NCBI GenBank assembly: GCA_944990035.1 | Contig: CALYLX010000159.1 | Span: forward strand, 1,674,001 to 1,738,000 | Source of the DNA: Clitopilus passeckerianus | Lineage: Eukaryota > Basidiomycota > Agaricomycetes > Agaricales > Entolomataceae | DNA: 64,000 nucleotides | Direction: 5' to 3' | In this document: positions 1 through 11,390 of the stretch, piece after piece | How positions within the stretch are numbered: the first letter of the stretch is position 1 | How the letters are laid out: every line of letters begins with the position of its first letter | Position numbers and translations under genes: made by a program | The notes under the pieces: generated by a model | The model's database searches: none | The model's input: only the letters and a program-made list of their open reading frames with translations | What the model was told of the DNA's origin: nothing

Positions 1-775
1 CGACTTCTCTGCATTTGGCTATTCGCCCATCTTTTGGCGGGCAACCCGCGGTTCCACAAGAATACGGCATCTTTCTCTCAGCAGATGATGCTCGAGCGCT
101 ATTGGTCGAATTCGCTTTTCGCTGCACCGTTCATATCTCCCCTGTCACTCTTTAACAATCTCGTCCCTAGCCCTGTTGCCGTCGCATTGCGGTGGAATCA
201 GCCTCCCAGCTGGCCGTTCATGTTCAGCCATTTCAGTGACGTGTACACAGTATGCTAGTTCTGGAGGTGGGTATTCGCAATATCCGCCAGCTCATGTGGG
301 CTCATTTGCTTTTGCTTCCTTGAACCAGGTATACCTGGCATCGGATGTTGCGTCGCGTAGGCTGAACATTTTGCTCCCAAATATGCATGCAAGTATCCTA
401 GCGCCAGTGCCTAATGGCCTGGTCATAACATCCTATGGCAAATTCTGCACCAAGCAGCTCTTCGGCATTCAACCAGGCAGTAAGCTCTCCTGGCGTATGA
501 GCGTTCTAATTACCTTTTCATTCTCTAGCGCACTCCACCTAACCACAATGCCGTCCATGGGACCTCTGCCATTTTTCCTCCTTCAAGCCACCGTTGTCGC
601 TGCCGAAGACTACGTACTCGACGAGCTGAAACTTTCCTCTCTTGCTTGGCGGTTCGCCCTTTTTGTTTGGCGGAGCTAGGTTACTTTTGGGTTTGGTACC
701 GGTTTGCGTGGTCATCGTCATCGCTGTTGGACCATGGGTCGGGGTGGGATATGCGGGTGCTCGTATCCTTATACG
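1..775 (+). pseudogene. Wax-synthase-like membrane O-acyltransferase, decayed, cut by window edge
   Basis: The translated segments match the C-terminal half of the intact paralogues at 32163-33372 and 60354-61617: a block around 70-235 ending in FSDVYTV, a TWH-type block near 330-352, and a hydrophobic tail from about 440 to 760. Such proteins are polytopic membrane acyltransferases that esterify alcohols. Here the conserved motif YTVRRFWR reads YTVC-stop-FWR (TAG at about 256-258), directly before the catalytic region, and the tail changes frame near 735-750, where the paralogues read WAKSGYAGVP. An intron (about 268-329) lies at the position also used by the 60 kb paralogue. The 5' part is outside the window. 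That this is a dead relative is well supported; the substrate is unknown. Confidence 0.75.
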
Positions 776-1019
776 AAGGGATTATTTGCCTAGAGTCGTA
801 TTAAATATGTAACTTTAGCCTCGCAAACATCTGAATGTGAACATCCAATTTGTGGCTGCCAGTGCCAACCGATTTGACTCCAAGTCGAATCCCTGCCCTT
901 GATGGCGTCCTGAGAGAACGTGATCTTGTGGGTCCATGAGCCTGTTGAAAACACACAAGATATCAACAAACATCTCCTTTCCTTTAACAGCCACTCAGCC
1001 ACCCTCTCTCAAGCAAACG

Positions 1020-2612
1020 ATGGCGCTCCACCAAGCCAATACGATAGCTGGTCCTACGGACCTCCCAGTTGACCTCTGGATCCAGATACTTTGTACTGTC
1101 GAGCCAATTGACATCCTTTCTATCAGATGGGTAGGTCGTACTGCAAGAAGTCACAGTTTAATAGGGACTGACACCCATCTTAGACGTGCACAAAGCTTCT
1201 CGAAGTAACTCTTGAAAGACACATCTGGCTAGAAGCTTTCGAGCGCTTGTCTAGGACGAACAACGTGCTTGAAGGCACCTTCCCTCTACACTCCATGTCA
1301 GCTAGTGCACTTGAAGAAGCCACTCTGCGCCCGTTTAGGCTCAGTCACAGGCTACTGCGTAGCCAGACCCAACTCCCTCCGCCCCAGGCGGCGTTCGCTC
1401 TCCCTGCTCCTCCAGCTGCAAGTGATCGGAGGTACCACTCCAAAGAGGCCGGTTACAAGTCCTATTTTCTGATAGACGGCGGAAGGTTCCTCGTCACTCG
1501 ATATAACGACCTCCTCATTGATCTCTGGGACCTAAATTCACTTGATGGGAGCTCGGAGGGCCTCGATCCACTCGCGTCTCTTTCTCCGGAACGCGAAGAA
1601 CTGCGAGAAGCAAGTGAAATCCACCTCTGCGCATGCTTCAGTCGGCCCAGATCCGATATCCTCTACGTACTCGTCACAACTAAATATGTGGAGTTAGTAC
1701 TTTTCATCAATACCACTAGAAATTCACACGAATAACGACATGATAGATTTTTTTCGACCGAGCTACATGTTTATAGGATCATCCCCGCGGCCCAAGAGCC
1801 CACATTCGAGCTCGTTGGCACCAGGTATGGCGTTGACGATGTTCGGGATAAGTTTGACGGCAAGTACCTCATCCTTGAATCCTCAATTCGCCTTGAGTTC
1901 TGGGATCTTGAAGCGAACACGTCAGTTTCGCGTCCTTGGAATATCTCACTTTCTCATAGAGGGGTATGTATAGTATTGCCACGAGCACTCCACCATTGAT
2001 ACCTAGAATCTTCAGATGCTCGCAAAAGATGGCTGTATGGTTGTGTCCCACGCGAAAGCAAGAGCACTTTTAGTTGTGAGGATGGCTATGACAGACCTTC
2101 ATCAAAAGTCCAAGACGGTCTTTAAGGCGATCCTTTTCCCCCCTCAACCTGTAGTAAAAGCCGCAAATACCCTTCTTGCAGGCTCAATCTTCCACGACGA
2201 CTCAGGCTACCCAGGGTCATTTATATCGATGATTTCGGCTACGGAAACAAGCCGACAACTCGATCTCTTTTCCCTGCTGGGAGCGTTTTCTGCGCCAGAC
2301 ACTACCTCACAACCTGAGTTGCGTCACCTCTACTCGGTTTCCCTTGACAATTCTTGGTGGGCACCTTCAGGCGGTTATCGGCTTGGCCTTGTACATATCG
2401 TTCCTCTTTGCCGGGCGGTTGATCCTACCCGTAGAATTTCTCTACGTTATGAAACGCGGCTCTGTATTGCACAGATTCCTCCCCATAAACCAGCCTCGAG
2501 CGAGATAACGATGTTACTAGTGGATCCCAATGATGAGTTCGAGCTCTGTCCCGTATCCTGTCGTGCAATTCTTTTACTCGATGGAAAATTGAGCATTTAC
2601 GGATATTTCTAG
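1020..2612 (+). CDS. F-box protein, tandem-family member 1
   Basis: An N-terminal F-box (LPVDLWIQILCTVEP, residues about 17-31) suggests a substrate adaptor of an SCF ubiquitin ligase. Behind it is a beta-rich region with WD-like signatures (GGRFLVTRYNDLLIDLWDL). Exons: 1020-1130, 1184-1692, 1776-about 1920 or 1963, 2016-2612. Intron 1 cuts the F-box before a Thr-Cys. The last exon starts with MLAKDGCMVV and ends with FELCPVSCRAILLLDG, both motifs recurring in the paralogues. The third donor is uncertain: GTATGT at 1964 matches paralogue length but breaks frame, while GTCAGT at 1921 keeps it. The length is about 450 residues with the frame-keeping donor. Target unknown. The four-exon plan is identical across the family, so a real gene is likely. 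Confidence 0.75.
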
Positions 2613-2747
2613 TAAACTAATACGTAGAGCAATGAAAGTATTAAATACATCGGAAAACCTTGTCCAAATCTACATGACACAGCTCTTGCAGGGTGCCGTA
2701 CGGTAGACTATTCCTCCTCCTGTGAATCTGGTTGCATAAATCCATAA

Positions 2748-3341
2748 TTATGCCGAATCGAGGTCAAATTCATCCCAGTCAGTGCCGTCCAACTGGCTTG
2801 GGTGGTATCGCGGAGGAGGAGAAGGGGCCACCCATGCCAATGTGTTTAGTGTACCCAATGCCACCCTTGTGGCATTCACCACTGCATCTTCCGCAATCGC
2901 CCTTTCGAACTGCTGTTGAGAAAGCTTCTTTGGGCAATGAGGATGGGTCCAGTAGTCTCCAGGTATTGTATAGTAGCCTAACACCTCCGGATCGGAGTCA
3001 CGACGTCCCCTTCTATATTTTCCATCCTTGCCCCTTCGCAAATCCCTGGTTTCAAACCAGTAGCGGCTGTATTTATCAGTCAAGGTTTATGGAAATGGCG
3101 GTACCGAATGGCTCACCCCCCCCCGCTTTCCACGCCCGTATGACTTCGCATAGGATGGTATCGTCAACGTAGACGCGGTTATCCTGCGTTATGTATGAAG
3201 AGTAAAATTGCAAGTCCTCACGCTGTCAAAGAAATGTCAGTTCGCATATCAAGTATGGACAGTATTATGTGCTTGGTGACGTACTTGGCCTGCGATTAGG
3301 ATATTTGAAAGGGACGGGACGCGGCAGTAGTTTGGATTCAT
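2748..3341 (-). CDS. Small orphan protein, three exons
   Basis: Three exons on the minus strand: 3341-3285 (starts MNPNYCRVPSL), 3222-3117 (REDLQFYSSYITQDN...) and 3066-2748 (RYWFETRDLRRGKDG...EFDLDSA). All junctions have good splice signals (gtacgt/acag, gtgagc/acag). About 160 residues, charged, with no signal peptide or membrane segment and no domain I recognise. The exon 2-3 join is off by one base unless the run of nine G at 3116-3124 is really ten, or the gene carries a frameshift there. It lies convergent to the F-box gene at 1020-2612. A real gene seems likely; an intact one is less certain. Confidence 0.55.
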
Positions 3342-3525
3342 GTTGGGTGAGTTGCCAAAATGCTTGGAGAGTTGAGAATACCGGAGACGAGGCTTTGCGT
3401 CTATTCGAGTGTGATGATATCCTTGAACCTCAGAACCTGCGCCTTTTAAGCCAACCAGGCTCGATAGGGTTCACATCTTTCTAAGAGAATATGCTAGAAG
3501 GATTATTGTATTCTCAAGCGCTTGA

Positions 3526-4447
3526 CTAAACAACAAGAGAGGGCTGTAACTTGCTATTCAAGCCACGGCTGTGTAGGCGAGGTGTAGGTGTCTTGCTTGT
3601 TCTCGATCTATGTTGCCATGCATTCAACCGATTGAGTTCCAGCCAAATGTCTAGGGTACTAGGCGGAAGACTATTCACATTGAGGTACCAAGTCTTATTG
3701 AGCTCTGTTGGGCTTCTGTACAAGACAGACATGATTTGGAGTCAGCATCACAACGTTGTGTTGACGCCGTCTAGAAAGTCAGTGCCAGTTGGTGTAATGG
3801 AAGATTCAGTTATCTAGGTGGTGTACTTTTTGGATGAATAGGATCGGTTGAACAGTAAGGTGGTGCTAGCAATCAATTTCGTGCTTGGCATAAACCCACA
3901 AAGATGGACCCACAGCGCTTAACAAGACAATGCTACTTACGCCCGCTTGAGAGTCCATCTGCAGCAACCGAGTGTGGGAGGCCATCTTGGAGCATTCGGT
4001 GGTCAGGAAACGCGTGGTCCGCAATTTGACCCACCACCTCGAGTGATTTTGCAAGGATAGTGTTGATCCTATTATTTGTAGTAGACTGCGTTACTTCCCA
4101 TCCTTTGTAACCCTGCAGCCCGGAGAAGAGTGCCATTTCTGAGTATGGTCCGACCGCACGTATTATCTGAGAGCCCACAGATACGACGGGCAACGGCGAC
4201 TACATTAGTACATAGAGTCTGAGCGAGTTCGTTGTCATTGTTTGACAGATCCATGCACCCTAACACCGAAATGTAGCGACCCTTGGGTTTTGTCAAGTGT
4301 GGGTCCATGCCGATGAGGGCCTTGAGATAGTGTCACAGTCGGAGACAAGGGAACGGATCGTCTGTGCTGAGGAAGTCTGCTGACGGGAAGGAACCAGGAT
4401 GAACGGTGAAGCAGTAAAACACCAGAGCTCCAGGTTCCAGTTCTTTA
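3526..4447 (-). pseudogene. Coding-like remnant of unknown type
   Basis: Reading the minus strand from 4447 gives a protein-like stretch (KELEPGALVFYCFTVHPGSF), then an in-frame TGA near 4332. After it follow YLKALIGMDPHLTKPKGRY and, in another frame, IIRAVGPYSEMALFSGLQGY (about 4165-4105), which continues to about 3940. Two frames compete between 4072 and 4193, and no clean exon chain results. A short frame at 3732-3526 may be its tail or unrelated. No domain is recognised. I list it because three adjoining segments look coding; it could also be chance reading frames. Confidence 0.25.
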
Positions 4448-4559
4448 GGAGGATCCTCCTACGCGTATGGAAAGATTTTGGGAAGAGAGATCAGCCCTAC
4501 AAATCGGGGTTTGCCGAGGTTGCAAGGTTGAGTCGCATCGGTGGCCTTCAGTACGCCCA

Positions 4560-6130
4560 CTCTTAAAGGCCACCTCATCACGATACCAAGGGACCTTCCG
4601 CCTGATATATGGATTCAGATCCTTCTTCTGGTTGAGCCACGAGATATCATCTCTATGAGACTGGTACGGGCCTCATATTTGGCCTGTCGTGCAGCTTCTG
4701 GCTAGAACTGACCTGGAGAATAATTCTGCAAACCTGCAAGAAACTGGCTGATATAACTTACAAACGGCACATCTGGTGGGTTGTTCGGCCACGCCCCTGC
4801 AATGCTTATGATGCACTTGAAGGGACTCTCGCCCTTGATGCAATGTCGAGCGACGCACCGAAAAAGGCGTCCTTGCAATCATTTCAATTCGGATCTTTAC
4901 AGTACTTCTCCACTGGCAAGCGAGGATTATATCCCTGCTCCCAATGCAACAGCTATTCTGCCTTTTCTAGATTTTGCTGCCGGGGGCAAGCACCCAATTT
5001 CTGGGTGGCCGCACAGATACAATCTGGCGAGCTTGATTTGTGGTGGGCGATTTCTCCTCACAGTATATAATAGACGATTCGTCAATCTTTGGGACCTCCA
5101 ACAAGTAGGAAAGGGGACCAGCTGCATTCGATCTATTGGAACTATTTGTCCTGACGAACTCCACGGAGCGGAAGAATTCACGATCTTCAGTTGCTTCAAT
5201 CCCCACGGGTCAAATGCACTATATGTCTCGACCTTGTATGTCTATTGCAAATATTCTTTCGTCTTGGTTGGGTGTTAGCCGATATACTCTATAGCTTTGC
5301 TGACAAATTTCACTTTTACCGGATCGCACCAACAATGCCACAGCCATCCGAGTCATTTGAGCTGTGTGGTACAAAAGAGAGCATTGCCGTTGGCCCGAAT
5401 CGACAACTTCATTTTGATGGCAAGTACATCATTCTTGTAAAGTGCGACAAGGTTGAGTTCTGGGATGTCGAAATCAACGATTTGCCAACATACGACGTTC
5501 TTGATTTACTTCGAAACCGAGTTGTAGGTTGTCCAAAATCCCTCGAGGTTTTTATTAGTGCTAGCAAAGGATGGCTGGCTTATCTTGATGGATCCCTAAA
5601 TGAGACGTGTAACATGCCTAAGCATTCACCGTACAATGAACTCTCCTCAAACCTACGATGAAAATTCCACCTGATTCTCCCCCCCCTTGACACGGAACAC
5701 GTTCTTCCGCATCATTTGGAGACACCACGCCTACTTTCTTTTCAACCCATTCCTCCTTCGGCCCGACGGACGTGCTTCCTGTCTTCCATATTGACGAAGA
5801 ACTGCCGATATCAAGTTCTGGACCTGGCCTGCAGAACCCAAGGTCAAATGACTGTACTCGATCGTGACCCACCGTTACTGGTCCTTGTTGGCCAGTGGCG
5901 CACAGTACGGTCATGCACATGTTCTTTGTCTAAACAAATACGTCGATCCTTCAAATGCCAGTGGTAGCTGCTTTGCCATACAGCTGTGTGTGACAGATAT
6001 GCGGCAAGCCGGAGGCCCCAAGTCACTGACTTTGGGAACGGATCAAGTTCAAGATTATATGCTGTGCCCTTTTTCAGGCCAGGCTAGTCGCATACGAGGT
6101 GGGAAGGTATACCTGCATGACTACGTCTGA
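4560..6130 (+). pseudogene. F-box protein family member 2, broken
   Basis: It keeps the family layout: F-box (DLPPDIWIQILLLVEPRDI from 4592), intron 1 at about 4664, then TCKKLADITYKRHIWW, MSSDAPKKASLQSFQF, CGGRFLLTVYNRRFVNLWDL, FELCGTKES and a C-terminus reading DYMLCPFSGQASRIRGGKV to the stop at 6130. It is broken in several places. No ATG precedes the F-box in frame (a TGA lies upstream), the frame changes near 4890-4920, and the last exon is split over at least three frames between 5520 and 5900. It is head-to-tail with member 1 and convergent with member 3. The remaining similarity is high enough to place it in the family. Confidence 0.7.
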
Positions 6131-6234
6131 TGAGGGTACATCTATTCACATATCTCCTCTGGAAAATTATATCTTCCCCACACAATCCATTTAAATCGTA
6201 TAAATAAGTGTACGCCTCGCAGTTGGAATGAATA

Positions 6235-8001
6235 TCAATATATATTTGGTAGATACTCAGATACCCTCACGATCCCCGGGCTCATAACCGCCACAGCTCG
6301 AGTCGAGACCGGACAGAGGTCCCAGCACCGTATCTCCGGTAACTCATCCGGGCCATAATCCAGCTTGACAAGATTCTTCTTCACGTTCTCCTGTTCCCCA
6401 TGTTCCCCGTCCCCCCTTCGAGTCGCACGATTATACTCCGCCACATGCAAATCAACCCCCGCGTCCTCAAAGTCCTCTATAGACAACCCCCGGGCGAGTG
6501 GGAGTATACAGCATCCGTCAACAGCATAGAATGTCGAGAACATCCGGCTTCCAAAATCGATGACCGTATGGGAGTGATGGCGCGAGATGAACTCCAAGTC
6601 TTCCTCGGAGGATGGGTCTATGGGTTCTCCCGGTAAGATGGTATAGAGATCTAACGTTTCTTTTTCGTTGTCGAGATCTGAGCCGCTGGCATCTAGCATT
6701 CGATTGATCGTTCCCACCAGCGTATGGCCCGGTCGTGCACCTGAGGGTAGCGCTACATCGAGGTCGACAAAGGTAGGATCCTGATCAACGTTTTGGAAAA
6801 TATTTGACAATTGGGTGGATGCAAGTTCAATTGAGGTATGCCCAGGAGCAATACTCGACGGGACTTTCCAAGTCTCGAGTCTTCCCGTAAAGCTGTTTAC
6901 GAGGATCACGTAGCCGTTCTGGGCTACCATCTGAGTGTTGATGATCAGCCTTGTACAACACTCATGAACAGCGGATATGTTACCGTACCGTTTTAGCTTC
7001 TGTTGGTCCTACATCCCATTTCACCGTATAGTCATTTTCGTAGTCCCAAACGACCAAGGAATCGTCTTGTAGTTGAATGAGCCTCGTTCCCTGAAGGCAG
7101 GTGTCGTAGCGTCCTTGGTACTCCCTGGTCGCCACTAGTTCAAACACGGGCTCCAGAGCCCTAGGGTTGATCTTGCACATCTGCGTCCTTCGGCTGACAA
7201 TAGAGTGCCTAGTATAAACCCTAGTAAGCAGTTTATATCGTAGAGGAAAGGATATGACTGACAGGAAGTCTGAGTCAGTAATCATCAATTCGAGATAGAT
7301 GCTTTCCCCATCCGACGCAACGACAAACTCCTTCATCTGAACGCGCTCTTCCTCATCGAGTCCGAAGGCAATGGCAGACGCCTCCGCAGTCGCCACCGGT
7401 GTATTCCCTTTCGACCAAGGTGCCAAATTATCGGAAGTCAACGAAGCCGAAGATAGCCATGGCTCAAGATCCCAAAGAGTGATGATACGGCCGCCATACA
7501 CGGTAAAAACAAAACGGCCTCCATGAACCATCAAAGCATCGGTAAACACAGCGATATCATCGTCACGCATGACTTGTTCGTCAATAGCGTCCAAGTGAGA
7601 TGGAGCTGATAAATCCCATGTTCGCATTGGCGGGAGTGACTCCCCAGTAAAGTTCAGCAACAGGTTAATAAATCGGTAAGGGCGGAGCGCAGTTCGTTCG
7701 AGTTGCTCTTGGGACATCAACAATGGCGAGGGGTAGGAGCCGAAGTATATCTTCTGGTCTTGATGTATCCGGTGCAAGAGTCTGAGCCAAAGAAGGCGGT
7801 CATGGGTCACTTGCTGGAGCTTTTTATTGCACTGTTCTTCGCAGAGATAGGAAGCATGAGAATTCGGTCGTAACAATGTAGTATCAAACTCACCCGGCGT
7901 ATGATAAGTATGTGCTTCGGCTCAAGACGAATAAGAATGGATAGAAGAATATCCAGAGGCAAGTTGAGCAAGCCATTTTGCGGGCTTGGGTCACTGGTCA
8001 T
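6235..8001 (-). CDS. F-box protein, tandem-family member 3
   Basis: The only minus-strand member of the array. Exons 8001-7894, 7831-7263, 7193-6989 and 6930-6235 join in frame to 525 residues. The F-box is LPLDILLSILIRLEPKHI (residues about 14-31), followed after intron 1 by CNKKLQQVTHDRLLWLRLL. The middle carries GGRFVFTVYGGRIITLWDL, and the C-terminus reads EIRCWDLCPVSTRAVAVM. The family gives a presumed role as SCF ubiquitin-ligase adaptor; no target can be inferred. Intron 2 (7262-7194, 69 nt) is a multiple of three without stops, so keeping it would add 23 residues in frame. Upstream ATG-less reading extends the frame, but the ATG at 8001 sits where the paralogues start. Confidence 0.8.
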
Positions 8002-8628
8002 CGCAAGGGCGATCTTTTGCCTGCTTACGTGATGGGCCACTGCACCAGAAACCGCGCACACGTGAGCTACGCGAGACGCGTCTCCACGTGAATTCGACGC
8101 GCCTTCCGCTCATTCTAACTTACTCAGGCTTGCTGCAGAGAAAATGCCTATCTGATTCAAGTTTCAATTAGGTTACATGGCTCGTTTGGAACTCGCTCAC
8201 TTGCCAATGGTGAATAAAAGCAGCCAGGCCGACCCCTCTTTTCGCTAAATACACCAACTTACAATGTTCCGATGGAGGAGATAGCTTGATGTCTCGTTCC
8301 ATCAGTCAATTTGACCTCGGGACTTACTTTCTGAAATTGAGTCCTGATTTCGTTTCCATCATAAGTAGAACCCTTGTGAGACACCTGCTGAGCTTCGGAA
8401 AGAGTTCTTGCCTGGCGCCGCCTTTGCAATATCAATGGTTGATTAGATCGAGTGAACCATGGATTGGGATATTCGAAGGGCAACATGCCTTACCTGGCAC
8501 GTCGCTCAAAGAGCAGCACCCTGTTCGATCCTTTCTTATTCTCTCTTATATTCCTCGACTCGCTTTCGCCTAGGAAACCCCAATGTTATACACGACCCCA
8601 ATATATTAATGGAACTGACTAATCCCAT
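8002..8628. other. Intergenic, possible extra minus-strand exons
   Basis: No complete gene. On the minus strand an exon-like pair could be joined: one ending near 8495 (VLLFERRAR) and one at about 8424-8330 (RRQARTLSEAQQVSHKG), flanked by gtaagg/aaag and gtaagt signals. They might be a tail of the secreted-protein gene at 8629-9498, but that gene already has an in-frame stop at 8629, so I do not call them. Confidence 0.3.
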
Positions 8629-9498
8629 CTAATCCAATTTAGATGTTCGAATGCTCTGTCGGTCGGAAAATGCCCACTCCTTACGGAAAGCCACCGTACC
8701 GACTTCCACTTCAAATTCGCCATACGGGGGCATATCCCTGGAGTTGCGGTACATCTCGTCAATTTTTCTCTTTATCCACGAGTCCGAGTCCGAGTCTTGC
8801 AATTGCTGCCATGATTCGACAGTATAACAGAATCCGAGCCACGATGTGTTCGGAAATGAAATATCCTTGTGTGTTACTTGTACAAGTGCGGATACGCCAG
8901 CGCTGGTGAGAGGTAGGGAGGTGTTATCACATCCCTTAAATAGTTGGATAGGAAGTAAGGAGCCCATACCTCAGGAGATCCTCTTCCGAGGTTACTAAAT
9001 CGGATGGAGCGGGCAATATCTTGAAGATAGGTGAATCCGTGAGGAAGTACCCGCTAAGAAATGAGAGGGTGGTCAACAATAGCCAGTCGAAGTCGGAATA
9101 GCAGCGTACTTGAGGCTCGTCGCTCGTACGACGTAGTTATCACTAACAGGCCTGCCGTTAGTCGAGACTCCACTAGTAATATTACCTTCAAGGACTCACC
9201 CAGAAGGCATATTCTTCGGAATGGTAAACAAAGAACTAGTTGATTTGATGGGCCGGTCACCCCATAGCTTTGTTCCGGCGTCCTGTTCACTCAACAGAGT
9301 AGTATCGTAAATGGAGAGGTCCCCAAACTCTGGATCACCCGCGTCGGTAATGGAGTCGACCTGAATGCTCCCGCCTGGGCAGGGTTGAGACGTGGATGTA
9401 ATGGTGAGTGTGAGGCCACGAGCACGTGGGAGAATGGACAGGAGGTAGAGGGAGAGTAGCGCTAGTATAGCCCGTATACACGGTTGGAAACGAGCCAT
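8629..9498 (-). CDS. Orphan secreted protein
   Basis: Exons 9498-9200, 9053-8970 and 8902-8629 join cleanly in frame (all phase 2) to 218 residues. The N-terminus has a basic start, a hydrophobic core (AILALLSLYLLSIL, residues about 10-23) and a small-residue cleavage region (PRARG), a typical signal peptide. The mature part is beta-rich with cysteines in SQPCPGG and GFCYTVESW, an acidic DSDSDSW stretch, and no membrane anchor in the part read. It should enter the secretory pathway. I recognise no family. It is next to, and on the same strand as, the isoaspartate methyltransferase, with about 630 bp between. The stop at 8629 could be followed by further exons if an intron is used earlier. Confidence 0.65.
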
Positions 9499-10130
9499 TG
9501 AGTTATCAGAAAGATGAATGAGGGCCGAGAAAGCTTAAGGATGGAGGGTGTAGTTCGCAGAAAAGCTTCCAGAAATCCGCGTTGGTGTTGTAAGGTGGTG
9601 GTGTGGAGAGAAAGAGATGCACGAGATGCTCAGTCATAAATAGCATGGACAGCATGCACCCAACACACGAAAACCACGACGAAAGCGTTCAACGGCACAA
9701 CGGCGCCTTTTTGAGCTTTAGGCGCCCGTTCAGACTGGCATTAATGATCTGGCATGAGCATGAATAGGTCCTGTGTTTCAAGGACCCTAGTAACGCCAAC
9801 GAGGAAGAGATTGAAGCTTGGGGGCGGAAGCAGGGTGGCAATTTGTTTGGCCAATGGATGCTGAACATTGAAGGTCGAGGGTTTCTGTGAACAGACAGGC
9901 CAGCGCTTCAATTCACCTCATGTTGACGTCAACTCACCCTCGAGTCATCGGCTCACGAACTAAAACGTGCAGGCGCCATTGAAATAAACGCAGGTAAGTA
10001 TATTCGAAATAGTACATTAGTGGAAAGACCCGGATACAAATACATGTCCTTGAGACCTTGGTAAAGACATCAACAGCCGACCAATCCACATTTGATCTCC
10101 ATACGTCGGATTTGTGGGGTAACCTGGTGA
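9499..10130. other. Intergenic, secreted-protein promoter side
   Basis: No gene recognised. It should contain the promoter of the secreted-protein gene starting at 9498 and the 3' end of the methyltransferase. A 7-bp inverted repeat (GGCGCCT at 9702-9708 with its complement at 9720-9726) is the only structure I noticed; no function is assigned. Confidence 0.4.
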
Positions 10131-11159
10131 TCAGAGGTACTCCCTCTGCTTCTCCTGGTCCGTGAGGGGAACATACTAAAGCCTTTGTGTCAATAGATGC
10201 CTGAAGTCAGGACCATCAATAAAGCCAGAACTCCCATCCACGCCGACCCCACACATACCAACAACCACCAAAGTACCAAAAGAGGGGAAATAATTACGAC
10301 TCACCGAAACTCCCATAACCTGCACCCTCTTGACGTCACCTTTTTCGTTCTTGTCGATGTGGTGGATAAATTGGGCGTACGTCCCAATCGGGATGAATAT
10401 CCTGCCTGGTGAAGCTAGTTGGGCGACTAGAGCGTCAGGGAGAACAGGGGCAGCAGCGCCAACATGTATGGCATCGTAGGGTCCTGTATAATTCTGTGAT
10501 GAGCAAAAGTAAGAACGCCAGAAACAAACCCTGAAGCTACCTCCGCCTGGATACCCCAGCCTTCCATCCCCACAGACAATTTCAATTGCGCCTGTCTCCA
10601 ACGCTTCTCCAAGCCCATCCTTCTTCAGGTTCTCCTTGCTCCACTCGGCTAACTCACTAATGTGCTCGATACCGACGACTTTGCCTGTAGGACCAACAAG
10701 GTGGTGGAATACGGCTGCGAGGTATCCCGATCCCGATCCTACGTCAAGGACCTTTGCACCGGGACGTAGGTAAGAGATGAGGTGAGAACTAGCGTAGGCA
10801 TGCTAAGAACACTTATGAGTAGACTAATCTGGTGGCCAGAAGAGTAAAACCGACCATGTGGGGTGCACTGATTGTAGCGCCATAACCTATGGATCTGTCC
10901 TCGCATTGGCAGGAGAATGAGGCAGCACACAAGTGAAAGATGCATACTGCGGCTGGTCTTCATACGCATGTACTGGATTCTTAACGTAATTTGCTCGGTC
11001 GACGTTGGCCATTGCCTATTCATTCGGGTGAGATCTATCATAGTTCGAGGCCGTGAATACGAAGCGCGCCTTTTCGATTTCGGTTGACTGGAATATCTTA
11101 TGGCTGGCCATGTTTGAGATGAGCTCTGCGTTAGTTTTACCTGAACATCGCCATGCCAT
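10131..11159 (-). CDS. pcm: Protein-L-isoaspartate O-methyltransferase
   Basis: This enzyme uses S-adenosylmethionine to methylate isoaspartyl residues in damaged proteins so that they can return to L-aspartate; it is normally cytosolic. It reads MAWRCSGKTNAELI at the start, then VDRANYV, IGYGATISAPHMHAYA, the SAM-binding motif VLDVGSGSGYLAAV, GDGRLGYPGG, GPYDAIHVGAAAP, and the tail YVPLTDQEKQREYL ending with TGA at 10131-10133. Six exons were joined. The donor of intron 1 follows EKARF, and the last intron, which includes 10180-10300, is the longest. About 230 residues, normal for the family. Start at 11159 chosen because MAWRCSG is the family's conserved beginning. Confidence 0.93.
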
Positions 11160-11390
11160 TTTGTTTGTCGGTGAACGTCAGAAGAGCGTCAGAATGAAAG
11201 CGGCACTCTCCAAAAGTGAGCCTTGAGCTTGAGCTCATGCTTAGTCATCGTCGCTCCTTTCCAGTGGCGATGCCCAGGTTCTCTTGACCTCAACGCTGAA
11301 ATTTACCACAATCTACCAGCACTTTCCGACAATCTAAGGGCTTTACAAGCATTTGGGTTGCTTGATGTGACCGGCGCTTCTACTATCTAG

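Noticed and set aside
8770..8800. Tandem GAGTCC repeat
   Set aside because: Only about three units, encoding the DSDSDS stretch of the secreted protein; not a satellite.
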